A DNA stretch of 64,000 bases from JAPYTK01 sp964401935 (lineage in GTDB: Bacteria; Myxococcota_A; Polyangia; Polyangiales; Polyangiaceae), in contig CAYOAL010000036.1 of NCBI GenBank assembly GCA_964401935.1, positions 9,256-73,255 of the forward strand. The letters run 5' to 3'. The number at the start of each line of letters is the position of its first letter. The stretch's first letter is position 1. The notes beneath the pieces are model-generated. The model saw nothing but the letters and a program-made list of their open reading frames with translations, did no database searches and was not told where the DNA came from. A program made the position numbers and the translations under genes. Below, one piece after another: positions 1 to 9,167 of the stretch.

Positions 1-2
1 TC

Positions 3-1145
3 GACGCCGCCGCGGCGCGCGTGCTGCCGGCGGCGGAGCGCATGGTGGCCATCGTCTCGGCTGCGGTGGGAGAGCGGCGCGAGCGCATCGACGAGGCGCT
101 CGACGCGATCGGAGCGCGGCCTTCGGATCGGGTGGTGGTTCAAGGGCTGCGCAAGCTGTTGCTCGACCGCTGCGACTTCAGCTGCTCGGAGGGGACGGAG
201 CCGGAGGTGGTGCGCCGCGAGACGTTCGAGCGGGCGGCGCGGGCGCGCCGTGCGCTCGCGCCACGAGAGCCTTTCGACCGAGGGGCGGTGCTCGCAGAGG
301 TGGCGGCTGCCCTCGGCGCCGAGCCGGCCTTCGTGGAGGCGCGCCTGTTCGCCGATCTGCGCCAGCACGAGGTGTTGCGCGCGGTGCGCCCCATCACCGC
401 GGCGGCGCTCCTCGAGCGCTACAACGTGGCCCTCGCGCAAGGGGTGCTCCTCCGGGCCACCCGCGTGCTCCTCGCCCTCGACGGTGAGGAGCCGGGGCGG
501 GTGCGGCAGTTGTTTCGCGCGGCGCGCTTTCACGGGCTGTTGCATCGCGTCACCGACGCTGGCGAGGGTCGCTACGTGATCGAGGTGGACGGTCCGTTCA
601 GCCTCTTCAGCGCCGTCCAGAAGTATGGTTTGAAACTAGCGCTGTTTTTGACGGCGGTGCTGCGTTGTCAAAGGTGGCGTCTGCGGGCCGACGTGGTGTG
701 GGGGCAGCGGAAGACGCCGATGGTGTTCGAGCTCGGCCCCGAGGAGGGCCTCGTGCCGCACGACGCGCGCATCGCCGGTGTCGCCCCCGAGGTCGCGAAG
801 CTCGTGGAGGGGTTCCGTGCCCTCGACTCGCCCTGGGACGTCGAGCACAACGACGAGATCATCGCGCTGCCCGGCGAAGCGGTGTGCGCGCCGGACCTTC
901 GCTTCACACATCGCGAGACGGGGGAGGTGGTGTTCCTCGAGGCGTTCGGGTTCTGGAGCCGCAAGGCGGTGTGGCAGCGGGTGGAGACGATCGGGCGCGG
1001 CTTTCCGGCCCGCATCATCCTCGCCGTGGGCAAGCAGCTGCGCGTGAGCGAGGAGGTGTTGGGCGAGGACGAGGCGGGCGAGCTCTACGTCTACGGCAAC
1101 TCCATGCGTCCGAAGACGATCCTCGAGCGCCTCGAGGCGCCCTGA
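3..1145 (+). CDS. DUF790/Bax1-like nuclease family protein, 5' end cut by window
   Basis: The reading frame is open to the left edge, so the true start lies outside the window; a GTG at 21 is only an internal candidate. The visible 380 residues carry the signatures of the DUF790 family (archaeal Bax1). These are an internal RYNVALAQGVLLRAT segment and a C-terminal PD-(D/E)XK-like nuclease core. The core shows PDLRF (Asp) followed by VVFLEAFGFW (Glu), and the protein ends with YGNSMRPKTILERLE. Bax1 is a structure-specific DNA nuclease that works with the XPB helicase in archaea; a DNA-repair role here is inferred from the family. No XPB-type helicase is visible, though one could lie upstream. 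A single-strand GC-rich protein with no frameshift. Confidence 0.75.
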   Translation, partial: DAAAARVLPAAERMVAIVSAAVGERRERIDEALDAIGARPSDRVVVQGLRKLLLDRCDFSCSEGTEPEVVRRETFERAARARRALAPREPFDRGAVLAEVAAALGAEPAFVEARLFADLRQHEVLRAVRPITAAALLERYNVALAQGVLLRATRVLLALDGEEPGRVRQLFRAARFHGLLHRVTDAGEGRYVIEVDGPFSLFSAVQKYGLKLALFLTAVLRCQRWRLRADVVWGQRKTPMVFELGPEEGLVPHDARIAGVAPEVAKLVEGFRALDSPWDVEHNDEIIALPGEAVCAPDLRFTHRETGEVVFLEAFGFWSRKAVWQRVETIGRGFPARIILAVGKQLRVSEEVLGEDEAGELYVYGNSMRPKTILERLEAP

Positions 1146-1533
1146 GCGCGGTCCGGCGACGCCGACTTCCCGCCGAGTCGTCGAGATCGTGCTCGACAGG
1201 CAACATCTGGCGACGTCCTGCCGACGGGGCGACATGACTCACGAGCAACGTCCCTCGAGCACGATGACGGTCCAGCCGTGCACGTGGGGGCGCGCCGAGG
1301 AGGAGCCCGTGCGGACGTGTTTCAGCGCATCGGTGCTCACCAAGAGCGGCGACACGACCCGCACCATCGACGCGCGCACGGGGGAGCCGGAGTGACCCGT
1401 GGGCTTCGTGCTCTTCGCGCGGCGTGGTCTCCGTGCTCGCGTGTGCACGACGGTGAGCCTCGGCCCCGCCCTCGAGCTTGGGTGACGATGGCGCTGGAGT
1501 GAAGGTGGGATATGTGATACACGCGCGCACACC
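1146..1533. other. Intergenic region, no supported gene
   Basis: These 388 bases separate the nuclease gene from the next plus-strand lipoprotein. Several short frames are open on both strands, but none has a convincing ribosome binding site or a recognisable domain, and their composition is that of GC-rich shadow frames. The promoter of the downstream lipoprotein probably lies in the last 100 bases, where the sequence becomes somewhat less GC-rich around 1500-1530. Confidence 0.5.
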
Positions 1534-2501
<968 letters not shown>

Positions 2502-2535
2502 GACCGCGCGGTCAGGTTTGGGGACGAGGTTCGGC

Positions 2536-2560
2536 GGGGACGAGCGCGCTGCTCGTCCCC
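2536..2560. terminator. Perfect 10-bp hairpin between convergent genes
   Basis: GGGGACGAGC (2536-2545) and GCTCGTCCCC (2551-2560) form a perfect 10-bp stem with a 5-base loop. It lies between two genes whose 3' ends face each other (stops at 2501 and 2589). There is no U-tract on either strand, so it is a candidate bidirectional terminator or transcript-end stabiliser rather than a classical intrinsic terminator. Confidence 0.5.
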
Positions 2561-2588
2561 GACTCCCTCCCCTTCCGAGGGATCCACG

Positions 2589-4217
2589 CTAGCGCGCGTG
2601 GGCGACGCGCTGCCAGGCCCGCAGCTCGTCGAGCCGGCGCGGGTTGAAGGGCGGCGGGTGCAGCCAGGTGAGCTGGCGGGTGCGCTCCGCGACCTTCCCG
2701 AGCGCGTGATCGTGAGCGGCCTGCCCACCGAGCTGGGGGATGGGGTTGCCGCTTGGCTGAGGCGTGAGGTTGTTGACGTTGGTGCTGGTGTTGAACACGA
2801 GCAACGCGCCGCCGCTCGCGTCGAAGGGCTCCACCTCGTCGATCTCGCCGAGTCCGTTGACGCCCACGTAGATGATGTCGGGGCCTTGGGTGCCGGGGTA
2901 GCTGACCGGTGAGCTCGGCTGCCGAAACGCGCCGCTGAACGGCTCGAGCGTGAGCGGCTCCGTGCTCACCGGCGCCGTGCCAGGGAACGACACCATGCCG
3001 TTGTACCCGTAGGGGCCGCTCGGGGCCTGCACCCAGGTCGCGAGGAGCTGTCGCTTGTGAGCCTCGTCGAAGGTGATCCCCAAGTTCTCGAGCAGCCAGT
3101 CCTCGAAGGCGAAGGTTGTGCTGTCGAGGCCGAACAGCTCGCCGTAGGTGGCCACGCCGTCCTTCTGACTCGCCGCATAGGTGAGGAACATGTACGCGAG
3201 CACATACTGGTCGAAGTTGCCGTACTCCCAGTTGATGAGCGAGATCCCGTTCCGGATCCCGCCGCTCGGATCCTGGACGTAGTACGCGACGTCGGTGTTG
3301 TTGTTGCCGTTGACCACGTGTACGGCGCACTCGGCCATGCCCTCGTTGTGCCAGGCCCAGCCCCAGTCGTCCTTGTGGCGCTCTTCGTAGAGGAGGTGCG
3401 AGAACTCGTGGGCCACGACGTGCCGGTTGTCGAACGCTCCATACTCCACGTTGATGTAGAGCATCTCCATCTCGTTGGAGTGGTAGCCCCACGTCGCCAG
3501 CGCCTCCTCGTTGGTGAGGGTGTCGATCGAGTTGAAGTAGCCGCCGTAGGCGTTCTTGCCGTTCAAGCCGAGGAGCAGGATGCGATCGTTGTCGTCGCGA
3601 TCGGGCGGATCGTTGAACATCGTCGTCTCCGGTACGTAGATGTCTTCGTCGAAGAACGACGCGGTCTCGTTGGCGTTGTTCACCGGCCAGCCCTGCTCCA
3701 CGTACACCACCGAGCGGGTGCCGATGGCCTTGCGGTCGGCGGTGATCTGGTACTCGGGGAAGTTGGGGTGGGACAGATCCGTGGCCCAGAACTGCGCCGT
3801 GTCGGCGGAGGGGAAGGTGTCTTCGAGGCGCCACGCGTCGGGCCCAGCGAAGGTGAGGTGGTAGTGCACCCCGAGCTTCTGCTGGTTGGTGGTGAGCGTG
3901 ACCACGCCGCCCTTGTCGCCGGCGGCGATGGACTCGATGACCAGGCCCCCGTAGTCCCCGTCGATGGAGTAGCGGGAGGCGTCGAGCGCCTCGGGGGGAG
4001 GCGCGGTGTTGAACTCGATCTCGATGCTGAACCGCGTCGGCGCGCGGACGTCCATGTTGGGCTGGCGCGGCAAGGCGCCATTGCCGCTGGATTGCGAGCT
4101 GCCCGAGCCCCCGGACGCGTCGCCGGGATCCCGTTCGTACACCGTCACGTCGCTACCGCAGGCGGTCGCGAACACGATCGAAGCAAGCAGCGTGAACTGA
4201 GATGGTCGAATTCTCAT
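2589..4217 (-). CDS. Secreted zinc metalloprotease-like lipoprotein (HEFSH)
   Basis: The ATG at 4217 is preceded by GGAGGT three bases upstream and begins a lipoprotein signal (MRIRPSQFTLLASIVFATAC, lipobox ATAC), so I prefer it to the ATG at 4274. The mature part opens with an Asp/Gly/Ser-rich linker. A putative Ig-like or sandwich domain follows. The catalytic domain has HVVAHEFSHLLYEE, a classical HExxH zinc site, and a downstream WAWHNEGMAECA whose glutamate could be the third ligand. The arrangement resembles peptidase family M30 (hyicolysin-like) and related myxobacterial lipoproteins. An extracellular, probably predatory or nutritional, protease is inferred; the family assignment is tentative. 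Confidence 0.75.
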   Translation of the reverse strand: MRIRPSQFTLLASIVFATACGSDVTVYERDPGDASGGSGSSQSSGNGALPRQPNMDVRAPTRFSIEIEFNTAPPPEALDASRYSIDGDYGGLVIESIAAGDKGGVVTLTTNQQKLGVHYHLTFAGPDAWRLEDTFPSADTAQFWATDLSHPNFPEYQITADRKAIGTRSVVYVEQGWPVNNANETASFFDEDIYVPETTMFNDPPDRDDNDRILLLGLNGKNAYGGYFNSIDTLTNEEALATWGYHSNEMEMLYINVEYGAFDNRHVVAHEFSHLLYEERHKDDWGWAWHNEGMAECAVHVVNGNNNTDVAYYVQDPSGGIRNGISLINWEYGNFDQYVLAYMFLTYAASQKDGVATYGELFGLDSTTFAFEDWLLENLGITFDEAHKRQLLATWVQAPSGPYGYNGMVSFPGTAPVSTEPLTLEPFSGAFRQPSSPVSYPGTQGPDIIYVGVNGLGEIDEVEPFDASGGALLVFNTSTNVNNLTPQPSGNPIPQLGGQAAHDHALGKVAERTRQLTWLHPPPFNPRRLDELRAWQRVAHAR

Positions 4218-4435
4218 GGCACCTCCAAGGGGTTGCGGCGGCCCACACAAGCGATCGGGCGCCGCCGGGGTCACCCACCAGCAAGATTCTTGCCGCTTCC
4301 TCGGCGTCCAATTTCGGGAGCTTGGCGTAGTGCTCGAGGGGCTGGCGCGGGCCCGTTAGCGAATTGTCGATCGCCTCGCGACACAGGCTGACATCCCGTG
4401 GGCGCCGCGGTCGCCGGGGAGGAGCGCGGCGCTGC

Positions 4436-6133
4436 TCAGCCCTTCAGGGCGGCCACGATCACCTTCGGGAGCCGGAGCAGCGACGGCTTCTGCTCGAAGG
4501 CGGTGAGGACGCGACCGAGGGCGAGGTTGTTCTTGTGATCGGTGAACCAGGCCGGGGTGGGCTTCATCACGAATGGCGCGCGCACCACGCTCTTCTCGGG
4601 GAAGTCGAGGAGCAGGCCGTTGTGCACCACCCCCTGACCCGACTGGATGTCGTCGAGCGGGTGGCCGGGGAACGCGCCCCAGGTGGCGTTGACGAGGCCG
4701 TAGTTGAGGCCGGTCCAGCAGTTGATCCCGATCGCGCCGTAGCGGAGGTCGGCGATGGCGCGCTCGAACCGCTCGCCGAGCAGCTTCTCGGTGCTCGGAT
4801 CGATGAGGACGTTGATGGATAGCGTGCCCCAGCAGCGGTCGTTGGCGAAGGAGACGGCCTCCTCGAGGAAGGTCTGGGCGTCGCTCGCGTCGATGTCGAC
4901 GAACGAGAAGATCCCACACCAGGGTTCGTTCTCGAGGGCATACTCGCCGCGGGTCGCGCTCACCCCTTCGAGCACCGTCCACGGGAGCTCGCCCTCTTTC
5001 GGGGCGCCGAGCTTGGTGGCGCTCGGGTACTTGTTGGTGAAGCGCTCCCAGGTTTGCTGCGCGTTGGGATAGTACGCGGTGCGGGTGGGCGTGGCGGCGA
5101 GCTTCTGTTTCACAAGCTCCTCGAAGCGGGCGCGGTGCTGCCAGCCGCGGGCCATCACGATGAGGCGTGCGCCGTTGCAGTTGAAGCCGCAGTTGTAGGC
5201 GAGCATCGAGGCCACTTGGCGCGCGTGGTAGTCGAGGGCCTGCTCGTTCCAGTCGCCGGGCACGACGAGCACGGGGGACACGCAGCCGAGCTCGGAGGTG
5301 ATGACCTTGTCGATGCGCGGCGTGCCGCTCGCCTTGTTGCGCGCACCTTCTTCTCCGGGACCCCACAAGATCGCGTCGTGGGCGGCGGCCGAGCCGGTGA
5401 TGTGGATGGAGGTGACGAGCTCGTGATCGGTGAGATGCCGACCCTCGTCGATGCCGCCGTAGGCGATCTGCAGGAAGCCGCCATCGATGAGCGGGGCGAG
5501 GGCCTCGGCCAAGATCGGCCCGAGCTGCTCGTTCACCGGGTTCATCTTGAGGAGGCACACCTCGTCGTCGACGATGAGCTTGTAGAGCACGTCCATGGGC
5601 GGGATGGACGACTGGTTGCCGGCCCCGAGCACCACACAGAGGCCGCCCTCGCCGAGGTCGCCGGTGGCCTTCTTGCGATACAGCGCACCCTGGGTGGGGA
5701 GCTTGTCGGGCTGGATCCACACGTCGCAGGTGACGCCCCCCATCATGATCCCGTCGAGCGCCGACTGCGGGAACACGCGCGCCACCCACTGGCCGTTGAT
5801 GCTCCGCGAGAGGCGCGGAATTTTCGGCAGGCCGCCTGCCTCGAGCGCCTCGGCGAAGAGCCGCAGGTTGCGCATCGTGGGCAACGTACCCCCGAGATAC
5901 TCCTCACCGTGGCCGTTGCTGCCCTCGGCGTAGCCCTTGATGCGGCTCGCCACGGCGGCCCACTTGTCGGCCACCGCGAGGGTGGTGCGCATGGCGCGGC
6001 GCAGGAGCGAGGCGCGTTCGGCGGGGCTCACGCGCACCCACGCCATGCGGCGGTCCTCCAGGCTCCGCAGCATGCGGTCGAGCTCGGCGATGGGCGTGGG
6101 GGCGACCTTCGGGGGATCGGGGAGCGTGCACAC
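4436..6133 (-). CDS. Aldehyde dehydrogenase family protein
   Basis: This 565-residue protein has the ALDH fold. Cofactor-domain motifs lie in the middle, the general-base glutamate is in VITSELGCVSPV, and the catalytic cysteine is probably in AYNCGFNCNGARLIV. The protein is longer than typical ALDHs (about 480-500 residues), with an N-terminal helical extension of about 60 residues, and the usual ELGGK motif is changed to ELGCV. It should oxidise an aldehyde to an acid or acyl derivative with NAD(P); the substrate cannot be told from sequence. The gene stands alone on the minus strand, 181 bases from the divergent gene at 6316, so the two probably have back-to-back promoters. Confidence 0.85.
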   Translation of the reverse strand: MCTLPDPPKVAPTPIAELDRMLRSLEDRRMAWVRVSPAERASLLRRAMRTTLAVADKWAAVASRIKGYAEGSNGHGEEYLGGTLPTMRNLRLFAEALEAGGLPKIPRLSRSINGQWVARVFPQSALDGIMMGGVTCDVWIQPDKLPTQGALYRKKATGDLGEGGLCVVLGAGNQSSIPPMDVLYKLIVDDEVCLLKMNPVNEQLGPILAEALAPLIDGGFLQIAYGGIDEGRHLTDHELVTSIHITGSAAAHDAILWGPGEEGARNKASGTPRIDKVITSELGCVSPVLVVPGDWNEQALDYHARQVASMLAYNCGFNCNGARLIVMARGWQHRARFEELVKQKLAATPTRTAYYPNAQQTWERFTNKYPSATKLGAPKEGELPWTVLEGVSATRGEYALENEPWCGIFSFVDIDASDAQTFLEEAVSFANDRCWGTLSINVLIDPSTEKLLGERFERAIADLRYGAIGINCWTGLNYGLVNATWGAFPGHPLDDIQSGQGVVHNGLLLDFPEKSVVRAPFVMKPTPAWFTDHKNNLALGRVLTAFEQKPSLLRLPKVIVAALKG

Positions 6134-6315
6134 GATGCCTCGGACCCTACACGAGGATCGGGCGGCTCTCGATCCGAATCGCTCGTCCCGCCGCGGACCC
6201 GGTGTCGGGGTGGCGCCCGGCGCGAGAGCGGGCCTGCTCGGACGCGAAGGAGCTCCCCGCGCGCGGGAACTTCGGGCGCGCTCGGACGTCTTTGCATAAG
6301 CTCGAGAGCGGACGG

Positions 6316-8151
6316 ATGCGTCGACGCGAGGTGAGACGATGGGCGATAGCGCTCACGCTGTTGCTCGGCCCGGTGGCCGTGTTCACGGGGTACCGCGCGC
6401 TCTCGCGTTGGCGCTCGCGAGCGTGGGCAGAGACGGCGGTGAGCGGGCTCGCCCACTGTTTGTTCGGGCTTGTGGAGCGCGACGGGGAGGGGGCCGAGGC
6501 GGTGGCGCGAAAGCTCCGCGCGCACGCGATCGGCGCCGATTTGAAGGGGGAGAGCAGCTGGCCCGGGCGGTGTGAGCCCTACGTGAGCGCGAGCGAGAGC
6601 GCGCTCCGTGGTCTGAAGGCCGAGGCGACGGCGGCCTGCGGCGGGCGCTGCTGCGAGGGGGACGCGACCTGCACGACCATCGACGCGCTCGAGGAGGAGC
6701 TGAAGCGTGCGCGCCTCTACCTCGCGATCCAAGACAAGTCGGCCTTCGATCCCGACGCGCTCGTGCGCCACGCCGACGCGCTCGGGCTGCTCGTGGGCGA
6801 CCCCGACGACGCGCCCGAGCCCCCGACCCCGGTCGCGCTGCTCGATCCTCGCAGGATGCTTCCCCTCTATGAGGGCAACTACCTGCGCCTGCTCACCGAT
6901 CCGGGCGCCGACACCTCGCTGCGCCTTCTGTTCTACGAACAGGACCGACGGTATGGGATCTGCGACCTCGAGCTGTTGGCGCGCTCGAGCGGGACCGTGA
7001 CCGAGCGGGTGGAGGCGCGCTGTGGAGCCTTGCCCCCGAGCATCCCGGTGGGCCTCGCCGGCGAGCTGTTGGCCGCGGAGAGCGGGGCGCCCGCTCACCT
7101 GTATGCCCAGGGTCGCGAAGGCAGCGGCTGGGTGCAGGCCGTCTACGACCTGACGAAGGGCACCGAGCTGCACCGGGTGACGGATCGCCCGGCGGGTGGC
7201 TTCGTGTGGCGGAGCGGGGCCGTCGCCCACCTCGCGAGCGGTCCCCCAGTGGCGCTGCATCGCTTTCGAGATGGCAGCGCGGCGCCGCCGGTGCCGCTCG
7301 CGATCGACGGCGAGGCGAGCGTCGGACCGCGTTTGGTGTGGGACGAGATCGTGTGGACCGAGCCGGCGGAGGACGGGCGTCATCACGTGTTGACGCAGCG
7401 TGTGCGCGAGGGAGAGCCAGCCCTCGGGGAGCGTGTGAGCCTCGGCACCACACCGCGGCTCCGCGGCACACCGTCGCTCGAGATCTGCCGCACGAGCCGT
7501 CGGATTGCGCTCCTCGTGGGAGGGAGCGATGGCCGGGGCGGGGTGAACGCTGTGCTCGCGTTTCGCGACGAGAGCGGCTGGAGCCCGACCACCGAGGTGC
7601 GCATGGGGACGGCCCAGTTCGGCTTCACGTGCCGTGACGAGGTGGCCACCTTGAGCTGGATCGTGGGCGCGGAGGAGCTGCCGGATCTATCGTTCCTCGG
7701 CGAGGTGGACACCGAAGCGAGCCTCCCGGTGGCGGGGCGCTACGTGGTGCATCGGCTGCGCTGCGCGGCGGGCCACTGCAAGCACGACGAAGCGGCGGTG
7801 CCGCTGCGACGTTTCTCGCGGACGAGTCGCTACGTCGCCGGCGACGCGGGCGATTCCATGGTGCTCCTGTGGCGCAGCGTCCGAGGCGACGTGCGCATGA
7901 AGGTCGCGCCGATCCAGCTGTTGGCCGAGGCCCCCGAGCGGTCGTTGTTCGACGACGTCGAGCACGATGGCTTCGGCTGGGATCTGGACGGCGACCCCAT
8001 CATCGGTCGCGCCGGCTACGTGCTCGTCATGTTGAGTCGACAGATCGGTGCCACCCACGAGGTGGGCACCTACGCCTTCGTCATCTACCCGTCGGGCGAC
8101 GCGCTCCCCATCGCGGTGCGAGCCCTCGACGCGCCCATCGCTCCCTTGTGA
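6316..8151 (+). CDS. Membrane-anchored protein of unknown function
   Basis: The ATG at 6316 starts a basic stretch followed by one membrane segment (about residues 12-30). I chose it over an in-frame ATG at 6202, which would add 38 non-membrane residues before the anchor. The remaining roughly 580 residues are predicted periplasmic or extracellular. There is a cysteine cluster near residues 95-120 (ACGGRCCEGDATC). The C-terminal two thirds have many short beta-like blocks with repeated Trp/Gly/Asp, reminiscent of a beta-propeller. I do not recognise the family. Its 3' end faces the esterase gene across the tandem repeats at 8197-8284. Confidence 0.7.
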   Translation: MRRREVRRWAIALTLLLGPVAVFTGYRALSRWRSRAWAETAVSGLAHCLFGLVERDGEGAEAVARKLRAHAIGADLKGESSWPGRCEPYVSASESALRGLKAEATAACGGRCCEGDATCTTIDALEEELKRARLYLAIQDKSAFDPDALVRHADALGLLVGDPDDAPEPPTPVALLDPRRMLPLYEGNYLRLLTDPGADTSLRLLFYEQDRRYGICDLELLARSSGTVTERVEARCGALPPSIPVGLAGELLAAESGAPAHLYAQGREGSGWVQAVYDLTKGTELHRVTDRPAGGFVWRSGAVAHLASGPPVALHRFRDGSAAPPVPLAIDGEASVGPRLVWDEIVWTEPAEDGRHHVLTQRVREGEPALGERVSLGTTPRLRGTPSLEICRTSRRIALLVGGSDGRGGVNAVLAFRDESGWSPTTEVRMGTAQFGFTCRDEVATLSWIVGAEELPDLSFLGEVDTEASLPVAGRYVVHRLRCAAGHCKHDEAAVPLRRFSRTSRYVAGDAGDSMVLLWRSVRGDVRMKVAPIQLLAEAPERSLFDDVEHDGFGWDLDGDPIIGRAGYVLVMLSRQIGATHEVGTYAFVIYPSGDALPIAVRALDAPIAPL

Positions 8152-8196
8152 AGGTCGCCTGCGGGGACGTGGCGCGCAGCGTCGGCGCGCCCAGAG

Positions 8197-8284
8197 TCAG
8201 CGCACGGTGTCAGAGCGCAAGGTGTCAGCGTGCGAGGTGTCAGCGTGCGAGGTGTCAGCGTGCGAGGTGTCAGCGTGCGAGGTG
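8197..8284 (-). repeat. 15-bp tandem repeat that duplicates the esterase C-terminus and stop codon
   Basis: On the minus strand the unit CACCTCGCACGCTGA occurs four times exactly (plus-strand 8225-8284), followed by a degenerate copy (8210-8224) and a shorter 13-base remnant (8197-8209). The first copy is the end of the esterase gene itself (His-Leu-Ala-Arg-stop). Because the unit is 15 bases, the next four copies place TGA in the same frame, giving five in-frame stops. No spacers are present, so it is not a CRISPR array. Confidence 0.9.
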
Positions 8285-9163
8285 GTCGTGCCAGAGGAGC
8301 ATCTCGATCGTGCCGCTGTCGCGAAGAAAGGGTTGGTTGTGGGGGCCGGGAGGCATCACGAAGTCGTGCGCGACCGACTCTTTCTTCAGCGCCTTGGAGA
8401 GCGCTTGGTTCACCTCGCGGAAGGTGTCGGCGGTCGACGTCTCGAGGTGGAGGTGGCGCGGCCCGTGCTCGTCGATCACCTGCTTCAGCTTGGTGGCGTA
8501 GGTGCTCACGCGGTGCGCGCCGAGGGCACCTTGCACGCTGCCCCAGGCCGCGAAGTGGGTGGGCTTGCGCAGAAACACCTCGATGCCGACGTAGCCGCCG
8601 AGCGAGCAGCCGTCGAGGTACGTGTGACGCCAGGTGCCGAGCACGTTGGCCTCCTTGCGTGCGCGCGGGATGACGACGCCGGTGATCCAGTCGGCGTAGC
8701 GGTCGAGCACCGCGTCGCGCCCGAGCGGTGACTTGTAGACGTTGGGCGTGAAGGGGCACGCGATCGCCACGCCGCGGAGGGGCTTGTTCTCGAGCAGCGC
8801 GTTGATCTCTTCGAGGCGCTCCTTGGTCCAGTGCTGCGACTTGGGAAAGAGGGGCGTGACCGGGGGCTCGCGCAGCCGATCGTAGGCGGTGCCGAGGCCG
8901 TAGCGGTCGAGCCAGGCGCGCGCCCCGAGCTTCTGATCGTGGGTTTCCCCGAGGCCGTGGAGGAGCACCAACAGCGGCACCTTCCGCTCCCCGACGTGTT
9001 TCGGCGTGAGCAGGGTGAAGCGGGTGCCGACGCGCTTGTCTCCGCCGAGATCGATCTCCTTGATGTCGTAGTGGGCCGAGCCGTCGGCGCGTGCGCTCGA
9101 GCCCCACAAAAGCCCGGTGCTCGCGGCTGCGGTGCCGGTGAGGAAGCTGCGTCTCCGAAGCAT
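8270..9163 (-). CDS. Tat-exported alpha/beta-hydrolase (esterase-like)
   Basis: The ATG at 9163 gives a twin-arginine signal (LRRRSFLTGTAAAST) ending near ARA-DG, so export in folded form is expected. The mature enzyme has LLVLLHGLGE (oxyanion-hole region), the nucleophile elbow DGCSLGGYVG with Ser, and a C-terminal histidine in PPGPHNQPFLR. These are the parts of an alpha/beta-hydrolase triad. Length (297 residues) fits esterase-D or feruloyl-esterase-like proteins. The gene begins 4 bases after the stop of the DUF2169 gene, so the two are probably co-transcribed. The stop codon lies in the 15-bp tandem repeat described separately. Confidence 0.75.
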   Translation of the reverse strand: MLRRRSFLTGTAAASTGLLWGSSARADGSAHYDIKEIDLGGDKRVGTRFTLLTPKHVGERKVPLLVLLHGLGETHDQKLGARAWLDRYGLGTAYDRLREPPVTPLFPKSQHWTKERLEEINALLENKPLRGVAIACPFTPNVYKSPLGRDAVLDRYADWITGVVIPRARKEANVLGTWRHTYLDGCSLGGYVGIEVFLRKPTHFAAWGSVQGALGAHRVSTYATKLKQVIDEHGPRHLHLETSTADTFREVNQALSKALKKESVAHDFVMPPGPHNQPFLRDSGTIEMLLWHDHLAR

Positions 9164-9167
9164 GCTC

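Noticed and set aside
1189..1502. Short plus-strand frames upstream of the somatomedin-B-like gene
   Set aside because: No ribosome binding site or domain; composition fits chance frames.
8197..8284. CRISPR-like look of the short repeats
   Set aside because: Repeats are directly adjacent with no spacers, and they copy the coding end of the esterase gene.
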